This document shows, one piece after another, positions 9,601 to 17,285 of a stretch of DNA of 64,000 nucleotides; positions within the stretch are counted from its first letter, which is position 1, and every line of letters starts with the position of its first letter. Source of the DNA: Bacteroidales bacterium (GTDB taxonomy: Bacteria; Bacteroidota; Bacteroidia; Bacteroidales; F082). Under the pieces are notes generated by a model, which searched no databases, was not told the DNA's origin, and saw only the letters and a program-made list of their open reading frames with translations. The stretch covers positions 1 to 64,000 of the forward strand of contig JAFUVT010000004.1 of NCBI GenBank assembly GCA_017477425.1. The letters run 5' to 3'. The translations under genes were made by a program, and so were the position numbers.

Positions 9601-10955
9601 TGATATAGGAATCGCTTTCCGTATTTGTATGATTCCTTAAAGCCAAACAAATCTTGCTGCTGATTGGGAATGATGTTTCCTGAAACCTGAATGTTATTCA
9701 AAACCTGCCAAATCTTGAACTCTTGGAAAAGAGGTGAGGACTTGGGACAAACTCTTAATCCGATGGTTTTTGTCTTCTTTTTGCCGTCTGTTTCAACTTC
9801 AATCTGCCGACTTTCGAATTCGCAGAATGAAATCAATCCCTTTTGGGATTTCAAGGGACGCTGATAGAAGATTACTATGTCGCGGATTTCCTTTTTCAGC
9901 TCAGGGGTAAGCTCATCGTGGAATTTCGCTTGCGTTTCCCAAATGGCTTCAAACTCGTTAAGGTAGTCTTGGCGGTAAAAGACTTGGTTTTTCAGACTGT
10001 AATTGGGGTTTCGGTCCAGTTGTGCCATTTGATATTGCCCCACAGTCTGATGGTTGAAATACAACGCCTTGCTTCGGTCGCTGATGTCGCCCAAATAACC
10101 GCTTGCATTGCTGATTTGACCGTTGATTTCTTGCAACACAACCGCCAATTGCTCCAAATCCATTTGCTCAAACAAAGCCTTATTGCGCCATTGATAGTTT
10201 TCGACTTTTTGCTCAAAGCCTTTCGTGCTTCGTTTTATGCCGACAAGATTGAACGGTTTTGCACAGATTGCCCATGTTTGCGTTTTGTTCTTGCCGTACA
10301 AATCATCTTTCAAACTCGTCGTCAATAACTCAGGATAAAACTGTTTTTGCCGCTCCCATACCTTATCAAATTCGGCTTGCAAGTCGGAACGATAAAAGTC
10401 GGGAAGGTGCCGTTTACCATCTAAAAGCAATTGTAAAGACAATTGTCCAGGTGTCAGATTCTCATTATAAAGCCTTTTGGCAACCTCCATTCCATCAATG
10501 AGTTGGCCCTCTTCCGTTGATTTTGCTTTGCGACTGCTCTTGTAACCTCGTTTCTTGTTAATCATCAGCAAAACACGAGCCAATTCGCTTAGTGAGACCT
10601 TTTCGGTTGCAGCCTTTGCCCTCAAGCGATAGGTTTCAAAGGTGGTCTTGTTGCCGTTTTCAGACAATAAGGTTTCATCGTCAATGAAGCCGTGTTCCTT
10701 CAAGACTTCAATCAAATTCTCACGACGCAACTTGTACCTTTGAAGATTCCGACGCATACTGCGTTTGAGTGTGCGGTCTGCATTGGTAGTAATTGGTTTT
10801 CCTTTTTCAAAATTGGTTTGTTCGTCCACTGTTAGTGGATTAACCCTTACTCCTAATTTGATGATGGCGGATTTCTCGTTTGTGCTTTCAGCTTCATTCA
10901 CCACCGCCCAGCCAATGCTGTTGGTGCCTAAATCCAGTCCTAATATTTTCTTCAT
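6648..10955 (-). CDS. cas9: CRISPR-associated endonuclease Cas9 (type II-C)
   Basis: RNA-guided DNA endonuclease of 1435 residues, at the long end for type II-C. RuvC-I is at the start (KKILGLDLGTNSIGWAVV, catalytic D8), followed by an arginine-rich bridge helix around residues 60-90 (TLKRSMRRNLQRYKLRREN). RuvC-II is IRIELARELKK with E700. The HNH centre is EFDIEHIIPQAKLFDD with H785. RuvC-III is NDHRHHAMDALTIAF with H951 and D954. All catalytic residues are present, so the enzyme should cut. The C-terminal 450 residues should hold the PAM-interacting domain; PAM cannot be read from the sequence. It is the first gene of the operon, with a TAnnTTTG box upstream and the tracrRNA divergent from it. 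Confidence 0.98.
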   Translation of the reverse strand: MKKILGLDLGTNSIGWAVVNEAESTNEKSAIIKLGVRVNPLTVDEQTNFEKGKPITTNADRTLKRSMRRNLQRYKLRRENLIEVLKEHGFIDDETLLSENGNKTTFETYRLRAKAATEKVSLSELARVLLMINKKRGYKSSRKAKSTEEGQLIDGMEVAKRLYNENLTPGQLSLQLLLDGKRHLPDFYRSDLQAEFDKVWERQKQFYPELLTTSLKDDLYGKNKTQTWAICAKPFNLVGIKRSTKGFEQKVENYQWRNKALFEQMDLEQLAVVLQEINGQISNASGYLGDISDRSKALYFNHQTVGQYQMAQLDRNPNYSLKNQVFYRQDYLNEFEAIWETQAKFHDELTPELKKEIRDIVIFYQRPLKSQKGLISFCEFESRQIEVETDGKKKTKTIGLRVCPKSSPLFQEFKIWQVLNNIQVSGNIIPNQQQDLFGFKESYKYGKRFLYQEEKEKLFAELNYKEKLSKAEVLKLLFGNQKGLDINFKEIDGNHTQSELFKAYQAIIEMSGHGEFDFSKFPSSKALEIVSEIFDGLGIETGILKFDASLEGKAFEQQPMFKLWHLLYSYEGDKSELGNEKLIEKLGTIFGFDKEYATILAGVVFPDDYGSLSSKAMRKILPHMKDGLEYSVACEYAGYRHSKNSLTKKEIENKVLKDKLELLPRNSLRNPVVEKILNQMVNVVNAVIDEYGKPDEIRIELARELKKSAKEREEMTKTINETTRLHEEYVKKLQGEPYFLEHVSRNDIIRYKLYEELCSNGYKTLYSNTYIPREKLFSKEFDIEHIIPQAKLFDDSFSNKTLEVRQVNLEKGNATAFDFVSGKYGEQGLREYENRIESLYEKKAISKTKRDKLLMKEADIPSGFINRDLRDSQYIAKKAREILEEIVRFVVPTTGSITDRLREDWQLVDVMQELNWDKYNRLGLTEIIEGRDGQRIRRIKDWTKRNDHRHHAMDALTIAFTKRSFIQYLNNLNARVQKGVDEYFDLDMVELSDLSKEERSAVIYAIEKKEFYRDSHGKLRFKSPMPLDEFRAEAKRQLEGTLVSVKAKNKVVTQNVNTTKKKVGKNRKVQLTPRGQLHLETIFGSSKRYVAKEEKVNASFTLEKIGTVANKRYREVLMARLQQFDGDPKKAFTGKNSLEKNPIWLAETHTEKVPEKVKLVGFETIYTIRKEISPELKIDKVVDAHIRKILQERLNEYGGDTKKAFSNLEENPIWLNKEKGIAIKRVTITGISNAESLHDKRDKNGNLILDEKGHTQPVDFVNTGNNHHVAIYRKPKLDKNGQQMVDENGELQYELDENIVSFFEATSRAMLGLPIIDKDYKREEGWQFLFTMKQNEYFVFPRYDESGKMVFNPLDYDKAWYQNPENYAMISPNLFRVQKIATKNYFFRHHLETTVVEPKELKGITYKPQLGLNGIIGILKVRVNHIGKIVSIGEY

Positions 10956-10987
10956 AATATGATATTTTCAACTTGGTTTTTACGCTT

Positions 10988-10995
10988 CAAAAATA
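10988..10995 (-). promoter_or_regulatory. Promoter -7 box of the cas9 operon
   Basis: On the - strand this reads TATTTTTG, a full match to the Bacteroidota -7 consensus TAnnTTTG, about 32 nt upstream of the cas9 ATG. A -33 TTG element is not clear. The box is 42 nt from the divergent tracrRNA box. Confidence 0.6.
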
Positions 10996-11015
10996 CAAAA
11001 TTCTTCATAAAGTTC

Positions 11016-11044
11016 TTGCATTATTGGAAAAATGCCTATTTTTG
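11016..11044 (+). promoter_or_regulatory. tracrRNA promoter
   Basis: TTG (11016-11018) and TATTTTTG (11037-11044) are spaced by 18 nt, close to the Bacteroidota -33/-7 arrangement. The predicted start, about 6 nt downstream, falls at the first base of the anti-repeat. Confidence 0.65.
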
Positions 11045-11049
11045 CAACG

Positions 11050-11127
11050 CAAGATTTGAAGCAATTCACAATAAGGATTATTCCGTTGTGAAAACATCCA
11101 AAACGGGGATTTCGGTCCTCGTTTTTC
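11050..11127 (+). ncRNA. tracrRNA
   Basis: The anti-repeat CAAGATTTGAA/GCAATTCACAA (11050-11071) is complementary to the 5' half of the CRISPR repeat apart from a 2-nt and a 1-nt bulge. It is followed by a short hairpin (ACAA..GGA..TCC..TTGT, about 11067-11089) and, after AAAACATCC, by a terminator stem AACGGGGA/TCCTCGTT (11102-11109 with 11116-11123) and a T-run. This order of anti-repeat, nexus-like hairpin and terminator is that of type II tracrRNAs. It is encoded divergently from cas9. Confidence 0.92.
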
Positions 11128-11160
11128 TTTTTGCTGGTTAATCGTCAATCCGCACACAAA

Positions 11161-11192
11161 AAAGCCCCAGAGCATCCAGCTCCGGGGCTTTT
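11161..11192. terminator. Hairpin terminator downstream of the first C25 peptidase
   Basis: AAAGCCCC pairs with GGGGCTTT and GAGC with GCTC, separated by one A-C mismatch, around a 5-nt loop. An A-run on the left gives a T-run on the - strand. It ends the gene stopping at 11218 and may also back up the tracrRNA terminator. Confidence 0.8.
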
Positions 11193-11217
11193 CGAACATA
11201 TTAAAGAAAAGTGTTGT

Positions 11218-13515
11218 TTATTCCTTCACGAACTTCAAGGTGCTTACTGCCGTGGCCGACTTCACAGTGACGAAATAGATGCCCTCGCTCAGGCTTTCGA
11301 GGTTGAGCGTGGTCAGGCCGTGGGCGGTGGTGTGGTGCACTGTCTGGCCGAGGCTGTTGATGACCATGATGTCGCACTCTGCCTCAGGCAGGCTGATGGT
11401 GAACTGGCCCTTGTTGGGGTTGGGATAGATGTTCACGTTGCTCATGGCGTTTTCGGTAGTGGCGGTGGGATCCATGTTGATGGTCTGAGGCCAAGCGTCG
11501 CAGCCGGTCACGATAAGGTTCGTGTTGCTGGTCAGCTCGACAGGTTCGTCGAAGAGGAGGGTGGCATTGCCGTTCTCGTCGGTGTAGGCCACGCCGAGCA
11601 TGTCGTCGCCGTCGAAGAGGGCGCAGCGGAAGTTCTTCAGGCCCTGACCTTCGTCGTTCGTCACGTTGATGTCAAGCGAAGTGACTGTTTCGGCGACAAC
11701 AGGAAAACCGAAGTTTACGTTAGGTGTGAAAGGCTCGTCGTGCCAGGCGCTGACAGCCACGTCGCCCATCATGTTGAGGTCGTAGAAGTTCCAGCGCAGG
11801 GCGCCTTCTTCCCACTGTCCAGGGGCGTTGACCCACGGTGCGGTGGCAATCTTACATTCCCTCAGGGCCATACCGCCGTAGGGAATGCGGTCGTTGTAGT
11901 AGGCGTCCTCGGTTTCACGGTGCAGGTGGATGGCGGGACCTTCGGTCTGGCCTTCGTTGAACCAACCGTAGCGCGAGTTGCCGAAGGTGGCCACAGCGAA
12001 GTTGGCGATCTTGGTCATGCGCTCAAGGATGCAGTCGTCGGCAAAGTCGCCGCAGATGCAGCCCGAGGTATGGAAGAAGGTGTAGTTGTGGTCCACGCCG
12101 TTGGCGCCGCTGAAGGCGTTGTCGGTGATGTTGCTGTTCACCCAACCAGCCACATAGTTGGTGTTGGCGTGACCGTCGTGGTGCACATATTGCGTGCCTT
12201 GATTGATGGCGTTGCGCAGCAAGGTGCCGCTCCAGTTGCCTTCTTCTTCGTAGAGGCGGGTGAAGTCGTAATCCTCAGGGATGCCCGTGGTGGTGTAGCC
12301 GTTGTCGTCGTGTGTGCCGATGAGCAGTTCGAGGTATTGGCTGCCGTTGCTCATCGGGTTGTCGTAGAGGTGTTCGCCGCCCATGATGACCTTGTGGAAC
12401 TCGCCCAAAACGGGTTCGGCTTGGTAGCTGAAGGTCTTGTGCAGCATATTGTCGAGCTCGGTTTGGTTGCTGAAGCACATGCGGCCGATGCCCAACTCGG
12501 GCAACAGGTCGTCCTCACCGATTTCGCCCCAGCGGTTGTCGTTGTCGTCGTTCCAGGTGCCGTCTAGGCAGGCGTAGTACATGTCGGCGGGGATGCCATT
12601 GTCGGTCATGTGGTCGCCTTGCGAGAGCACGTCGCAGTAGAAGCCGCGATAGGGGATGTTGGGCACGTCGCCGGCGAGGTTCACCATCTGGATGCCGTTC
12701 TCTTCGTATTCCTGGATGATGTAGTTGCGCAGCTTTTCTTGGTTGTCGCGACCCTCGGTGTTGGCGACGATGTCTGACAAGTCAGCAACGCGGACGCGCA
12801 GGCCACGGGCTTGGTAGAAAGCCACATATTCGTCAAAAGCGCCGATGTAGGGCGTCGTGGTGACCACAAGCAGGTCGTAGCCGCCCACGGAGCGACCTCT
12901 GGTGTTGTAGCTTTGCAGCATCTCGGGATTTTGCGCAAGGCGTTGGGCGCGTTGGGCGTTGTCGCCGGTGAGCCACAGCTTGCGGCTTTGGTCGGCCTTG
13001 GCGGCAGCGGTGGTGATGCGCACGGTGGCCTTGGTGGCATAGCGCACTTCACCCGTGCTGGGCACATACTGCACAGGCGAGAAAGCCGAGAAGGCGAATC
13101 CCACGCCGTTGAGGTATTGCGTGCTGAGTTTGCCGTAGGCTTGGGCAGGATAGGCGCTCTTCGAGGCATAGAGGGCCTCGTCTTTCTCGAACTGCTTGCG
13201 CACGGGGTTGGAGTAGGTGAGGGCCGACTGGTAAGGATAGAGGCTGTAGTGGCCTTCCATCGTCTGGAAGTCGGAGAGTTCCACCTCGATGGCGACGGCC
13301 TCGGTGCCTTGCGGCAGCATCAGGCTGACGCTTTGCCAGGGCAGCGAAGGCTGACCGGCCAAGGCGCTCTGCATGCAACCGGTGAACTGGATTTGGTCGT
13401 AGCCCTCAATGTGGGTCACATTGGGCTGACCGAAGTGGTAGGTCTTTTCGATGGTCTGCGCCGAAGCGAACATGCTGACCATCAGGCTTAAAAGAATTAG
13501 ATTAAACTTTTTCAT
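11218..13515 (-). CDS. C25 (gingipain-type) cysteine peptidase with T9SS sorting domain
   Basis: Secreted peptidase of 765 residues. A signal peptide (MKKFNLILLSLMVSMFASAQ) is followed by a propeptide-like region to about residue 210. The catalytic domain opens with GGYDLLVVTTTPYI, and the C25 dyad is H449 in HHDGHANTNYV and C486 in SGCICGDFADDC. A short Ig-like domain follows (DINVTNDEGQGLKNF). The protein ends with a type A T9SS sorting domain (VNIYPNPNKGQFTISLP to STLKFVKE). It should be exported by Sec, moved across the outer membrane by T9SS, and trimmed at the C-terminus. Substrate specificity (Arg, Lys or other) cannot be read. It is one of three C25 paralogues here and the shortest. 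Confidence 0.93.
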   Translation of the reverse strand: MKKFNLILLSLMVSMFASAQTIEKTYHFGQPNVTHIEGYDQIQFTGCMQSALAGQPSLPWQSVSLMLPQGTEAVAIEVELSDFQTMEGHYSLYPYQSALTYSNPVRKQFEKDEALYASKSAYPAQAYGKLSTQYLNGVGFAFSAFSPVQYVPSTGEVRYATKATVRITTAAAKADQSRKLWLTGDNAQRAQRLAQNPEMLQSYNTRGRSVGGYDLLVVTTTPYIGAFDEYVAFYQARGLRVRVADLSDIVANTEGRDNQEKLRNYIIQEYEENGIQMVNLAGDVPNIPYRGFYCDVLSQGDHMTDNGIPADMYYACLDGTWNDDNDNRWGEIGEDDLLPELGIGRMCFSNQTELDNMLHKTFSYQAEPVLGEFHKVIMGGEHLYDNPMSNGSQYLELLIGTHDDNGYTTTGIPEDYDFTRLYEEEGNWSGTLLRNAINQGTQYVHHDGHANTNYVAGWVNSNITDNAFSGANGVDHNYTFFHTSGCICGDFADDCILERMTKIANFAVATFGNSRYGWFNEGQTEGPAIHLHRETEDAYYNDRIPYGGMALRECKIATAPWVNAPGQWEEGALRWNFYDLNMMGDVAVSAWHDEPFTPNVNFGFPVVAETVTSLDINVTNDEGQGLKNFRCALFDGDDMLGVAYTDENGNATLLFDEPVELTSNTNLIVTGCDAWPQTINMDPTATTENAMSNVNIYPNPNKGQFTISLPEAECDIMVINSLGQTVHHTTAHGLTTLNLESLSEGIYFVTVKSATAVSTLKFVKE

Positions 13516-13592
13516 ATTGGTAAATGTTTTGTTTTACTTTGTTGGGTGCAAAAATGTTTGGATTGATAACGTGATTCGAAAAAATTTGAAGG

Positions 13593-13600
13593 CAAAAGTA
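13593..13600 (-). promoter_or_regulatory. Promoter -7 box of the 765-aa C25 gene
   Basis: On the - strand this reads TACTTTTG (consensus TAnnTTTG), about 78 nt upstream of the start codon at 13515. No clear -33 element is visible. Confidence 0.45.
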
Positions 13601-13683
13601 CATATTTTCGATGAACGAGTAGCTTTTTTGTCCTGTTTTTTCGTTAGCCCGCCTGAAGTTCCTTCAAGCGGGCTGAATTTAGG

Positions 13684-13759
13684 CTTGTAGGGCTGTCGTA
13701 CCACGGCAGCCGCTGTGCCGTTTCAGCGTGCGGCTGCCACGATGTGACAGCCCTACAAG
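13684..13759. repeat. Long imperfect palindrome (MITE/REP-like)
   Basis: The outer arms CTTGTAGGGCTGTC and GACAGCCCTACAAG are perfect inverted repeats. Inside them GGCAGCCGC pairs with GCGGCTGCC. The 76-bp element lies just after the stop of the 1154-aa C25 gene (13767), where it may also act as terminator. A separate hairpin (AGCCCGC...GCGGGCT, about 13650-13678) precedes it and may end that transcript or be part of the same repeat cluster. Confidence 0.8.
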
Positions 13760-13766
13760 ACTATAA

Positions 13767-16700
13767 TTATTTCACCACAAATCTCTGTGTTTTGCCTGCA
13801 ACGGTAATGAAATACATGCCTTTGTGCAACACTGAAACGTCAATTTGTTGTTTTTCGGCAGTGATTTGGCCTGCCATTAGGGTTTGGCCCATGAGGTTGG
13901 TGATGCGGTAGGTTTCCCCTGGTAGAGACGTTTCCTGAAACGTCTCGGATGATGCAATTATTTCATTAGGAGACGTTTCGGGAAACGTCTCTACGAATAA
14001 AACGCCATTTGTCGGATTAGGAAAAACTGTAAAGGTCCCAGAGCCCTCGGTTCCTGAGCCTGTCGAAGGAGTCGAAGGGCCGTTTTCGTCCACATCCAAA
14101 ACCACTTCCATGGGCGGCAACACGATGTAATCCACCCAGACGCAGTCTTGTCCGCCCGTGGCGCCACCGTCTTTCTCGTAGCTCCAAGTGAGGGTGTGGA
14201 TGCCTTGCGGAACCATGTAACTCGCTTTGGTCCAACCGGTTTCGCCCGACCAACGCCCCATGCGTTCGTCATCGACATAGAACACCAGGAAGTCGTAACC
14301 CGTCTCGGTGGAGGTCTTGACCATAAAGCTGATTTCGTTGTCGGTGACAAACTCGTAGTCGAGGCTCATCACGGCCATGCAGCTGTGATCCATTGGGGTG
14401 GTGTGGGCGCAATAGGAGCCTTCGTAAACGTCGTTTGAGATGATTTCCCAGCCGCCTTCGCCGCTCATCTGCCAGTCATATTTCGTGAAGTCGCCAGTCT
14501 CGAAGTCTTCCGCCTCGCTGTCCACATTGACGAAATAGGAATCCATGACGACATATTGGCCGGAATAGGTGGCCAGAATGAGCTCGTAGGCCGTCGCCGA
14601 ACGCGCGGGGTCAACGATGCTGAAAGTGAAATCGACATTGAAGCTCTCCTCGGGAGCCAAGTCGCCGACGCTGAAGATGTTTTCATCAAAAACGATTTCG
14701 GGCGCGGAGCAAAATACGGCAAACTGGGTGTTGGGCGAGAGGCTGTGCCCCGTGTTCTTGCCCGTGAAGTGCAGCGTGAGGGTCTCACCATAATTGGCGT
14801 GACCGTTGCCGTCGCCTTCCAATTCCTCGAGCTCGGCAGCGATGGGGCCATAGTTGGGTGCGTTCACCGTGATGTCGAAATGGCTTTCCCACATGTCGCA
14901 GCCGCTGCGGCAGTATAGCACGACGGGAATCACCGTCTGGTTGGGTACATTGTCGCTCACTTTGACGGTGAAGGCGTTGTCGAGGCTCACTGAGCCGTAA
15001 GCGTCGATATGGTCAATCGTGGTTTCGCTTTCGACGAGGGTGAGGTATTCGGGTACGCCGCAATACAACCAAGCGTCGATGTCGTTGGCCTCAAGGTTGC
15101 CCACATTGCGGAACACCACATTAAGGCTTTGGCTTTCATTGAAATCCACCTGACCGTCGGGGTCGTTGAGGGTATAGCTGTCGATGAGCACATGGGCGCA
15201 GTTGTCGTCGTTGAAGCCGAGTTCAAGATGTTGCGGCCAGCCGTTCATGCCCACAATGTAAAGGTCGAGCACATCCGTGTTGTTGACGGCTGCAAAACGC
15301 AGTTCCGCCTCGCCGTTTTCGTCGGTCGAAGCGAGGGCAATCAGCTCGTCGCCTTTGAACAGACGGCACTCGAAGTTGTAAACGCCGTTGCCGTTTTCGT
15401 CTTTCACGGTGACGGGGATGCGATTGGTGCCGACGGGTAGGGTAGTGGCGCAGTCGGTTTCGGGCGTGAAAGGCTCGTCAAACCAGGAGCTTAGGGCCAC
15501 ATCGCCCAAGGCATTGAGGGCGTAGAAGGTCCAGCGCAGCACGCCGATTTCGCCGTCCATGGTGATGAAAGGTGCAGTCTGTATCTTACTCTCTTTCAAG
15601 GCATCGCCGAGTCTGGCCATGCGTTCGTGGTTGTAGGCGTCAATCAGCTCACGGTGGTAATGGTTCGATGGACCGTCACCCGTCTGGCTGTACCAGCCGT
15701 AGCGTGTGTTGCCGATGGCGGCCACGGCGCCCGTCTCGTTGACGACCATACGCTCCAAGATGCAGTCGTCGGCAAAGTCGCCACAAATGCAGCCTTGACT
15801 CTTGAAAACGAAATAGTTATGGTCAACGCCATTGGCACCAGCGAAGAGGCTCGGCGTGATGTCCCAATTATACCATCCCGACACATAGCTCGTGTTGGCA
15901 TGGCCAAAATGGTTCACATATTGGCAGCCGCTGTTGATGGCTTGTGCAAGCTCGGCAGCGTCCCAGGCATGGGTGGGCGTTTCGTAAATGCGCACGAAGT
16001 CGTAGTCTTCGGGATAGCCGTAGGTCGTGTAACCGTTGAAGCTACATTCGCCCACGAGGCGTTCCAAATCGGTGCTGGCATAAACGCCGTCGCCGAGGTG
16101 CTCGCCCCCGAGGATGGGCTTGCGGAACTCGCCCAAAACGGGCGAAGTGGTGTAACTGAAAGCCTTGCTGAGGATGGTTTGTAGTTGGTTGGCGTTGTTG
16201 AACGGCAGTCGGGCAATGGAAAGCTCGGGCAGCAGGTCGTCCTCGCCGATTTCGCCCCATTTGTTGTCGCCGTCGTCGTTGAGGGTGCCGTCGAGGCAGG
16301 CGTAATAGGTGTCGGAGGGCACTTGGTCCTCGTAGCCCGGCTGGGCGTTGCACCACAGGTTGCGGTGGGGCACCACGTCCACGTCGCCACCGATGAGCAC
16401 CATCGAAATGCCATTGTTTTCGTATTCCTGGATGATGTAGTTGCGGATTTTCTCTGGGTTGTCGCGACCGTCCATCTGGCTGTAAATGTCTTGGGTCGTC
16501 ACCACACGCACGCGCAGGCCTTGTCCGGCATACAAAGCAATGTATTCCTCGAAGCTGTTGGCGTATTGTTCGGTCGTCACAATCAGGGTTTCGTAGGTCG
16601 GCAGGGCACCATCGCGGCGAGTGTAGGTGCTCAGCATCTCGGCGTTTTGCGCCAGGCGCGAGAGGGAGTTCCGCGTCTCGGGTCGCAGCCAAAGTTTCTT

Positions 16701-17231
16701 GCTGTTGTCGGAGCGAGAGGTTTGATAATCAACGGTTACTGTAACGGTTTGGGCATAGCTGACCTTGCCCGAGGCGGGTTTGTATTTCACGGGCGTGAAT
16801 CCGCCAAAGGCAAAGGATACGCCGTTGAGCAACTGCGTGTTGACGCTGTTGAAGGCCTTGTTGGGATAGGCCTCGTCCGAGCGATAAAGCGCTTCGTTTT
16901 TCTCGAAGACGAAGGGGCTGTCGTCCGAGATGGGACGCATCGCTTGGGCGGGCAAAAGCTGGTATTGTCCGTCGAGTTCCACGAAGTCGCTCAAAGTCAC
17001 GCGGATGGCGGTGGCTTCGGTGTTTTGCGGCAACATCAGGCTGACGCTTTGCCAAGGCAAAAGCGGCTCGCCCACGGTGCCGTTGGCGACGCTTCCCTCA
17101 AAGGAAAGGGTTTGGTAGTCGCCCGTTTGCCGTATCGAGGGCTGACCAAAATGATAGACTTGTTCGATGCTTTGCGCCGTAGCGAAAAGGCTTGCGGCGA
17201 GCAATAACAAGGTGAAACTGAGTTTTTTCAT
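13767..17231 (-). CDS. Large C25 (gingipain-type) cysteine peptidase with T9SS sorting domain
   Basis: Secreted peptidase of 1154 residues with signal peptide MKKLSFTLLLLAASLFATAQ. A propeptide-like region is followed by a catalytic domain with H444 in NHFGHANTSYVSGW and C481 in SQGCICGDFADDC. After about residue 620 come Ig-like and CARDB-like repeats (VLIDSYTLNDPDGQVDFNE, GHANYGETLTLHFTGKNTG). A lectin/MAM-like beta-sandwich follows (EDFETGDFTKYDWQMSGEGG). The T9SS sorting domain is FTVFPNPTNGVLFVE to TQRFVVK. Its linker ENGPSTPSTGSGTEG and the stretch ETFPETSPNEIIASSETFQE are encoded by palindromic repeat elements inserted in frame (14051-14080 and 13922-13994). A TATCTTTG box on the - strand lies 24 nt upstream. 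Confidence 0.93.
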   Translation of the reverse strand: MKKLSFTLLLLAASLFATAQSIEQVYHFGQPSIRQTGDYQTLSFEGSVANGTVGEPLLPWQSVSLMLPQNTEATAIRVTLSDFVELDGQYQLLPAQAMRPISDDSPFVFEKNEALYRSDEAYPNKAFNSVNTQLLNGVSFAFGGFTPVKYKPASGKVSYAQTVTVTVDYQTSRSDNSKKLWLRPETRNSLSRLAQNAEMLSTYTRRDGALPTYETLIVTTEQYANSFEEYIALYAGQGLRVRVVTTQDIYSQMDGRDNPEKIRNYIIQEYENNGISMVLIGGDVDVVPHRNLWCNAQPGYEDQVPSDTYYACLDGTLNDDGDNKWGEIGEDDLLPELSIARLPFNNANQLQTILSKAFSYTTSPVLGEFRKPILGGEHLGDGVYASTDLERLVGECSFNGYTTYGYPEDYDFVRIYETPTHAWDAAELAQAINSGCQYVNHFGHANTSYVSGWYNWDITPSLFAGANGVDHNYFVFKSQGCICGDFADDCILERMVVNETGAVAAIGNTRYGWYSQTGDGPSNHYHRELIDAYNHERMARLGDALKESKIQTAPFITMDGEIGVLRWTFYALNALGDVALSSWFDEPFTPETDCATTLPVGTNRIPVTVKDENGNGVYNFECRLFKGDELIALASTDENGEAELRFAAVNNTDVLDLYIVGMNGWPQHLELGFNDDNCAHVLIDSYTLNDPDGQVDFNESQSLNVVFRNVGNLEANDIDAWLYCGVPEYLTLVESETTIDHIDAYGSVSLDNAFTVKVSDNVPNQTVIPVVLYCRSGCDMWESHFDITVNAPNYGPIAAELEELEGDGNGHANYGETLTLHFTGKNTGHSLSPNTQFAVFCSAPEIVFDENIFSVGDLAPEESFNVDFTFSIVDPARSATAYELILATYSGQYVVMDSYFVNVDSEAEDFETGDFTKYDWQMSGEGGWEIISNDVYEGSYCAHTTPMDHSCMAVMSLDYEFVTDNEISFMVKTSTETGYDFLVFYVDDERMGRWSGETGWTKASYMVPQGIHTLTWSYEKDGGATGGQDCVWVDYIVLPPMEVVLDVDENGPSTPSTGSGTEGSGTFTVFPNPTNGVLFVETFPETSPNEIIASSETFQETSLPGETYRITNLMGQTLMAGQITAEKQQIDVSVLHKGMYFITVAGKTQRFVVK
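13922..13994. repeat. GTAGAGACG palindromic repeat pair inside a sorting-domain coding region
   Basis: Two palindromes, GTAGAGACGTTTC-CT-GAAACGTCTC and GAGACGTTTC-GG-GAAACGTCTCTAC, flank a 20-odd-bp centre, so the whole unit is itself inverted. It lies within codons of the T9SS sorting domain and keeps the frame. Related single copies occur at 17441-17468 (also in a sorting domain) and 30183-30212 (intergenic). Confidence 0.85.
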
Positions 17232-17254
17232 TGCGGAAACGATTTGTTAGGCCG

Positions 17255-17262
17255 CAAAGATA
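17255..17262 (-). promoter_or_regulatory. Promoter -7 box of the 1154-aa C25 gene
   Basis: On the - strand this reads TATCTTTG, 24 nt upstream of the start codon at 17231. The whole intergenic gap to the upstream propeller gene is only 54 bp, so the two genes may also be cotranscribed. Confidence 0.45.
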
Positions 17263-17285
17263 CAGTTTTTTGTAGTAGACCGCGA

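Noticed and set aside
11131..12567. Long + strand open frames opposite the C25, propeller and C10 genes
   Set aside because: They are antisense shadows in GC-rich coding sequence; the - or + strand partners have signal peptides, catalytic motifs and sorting domains.
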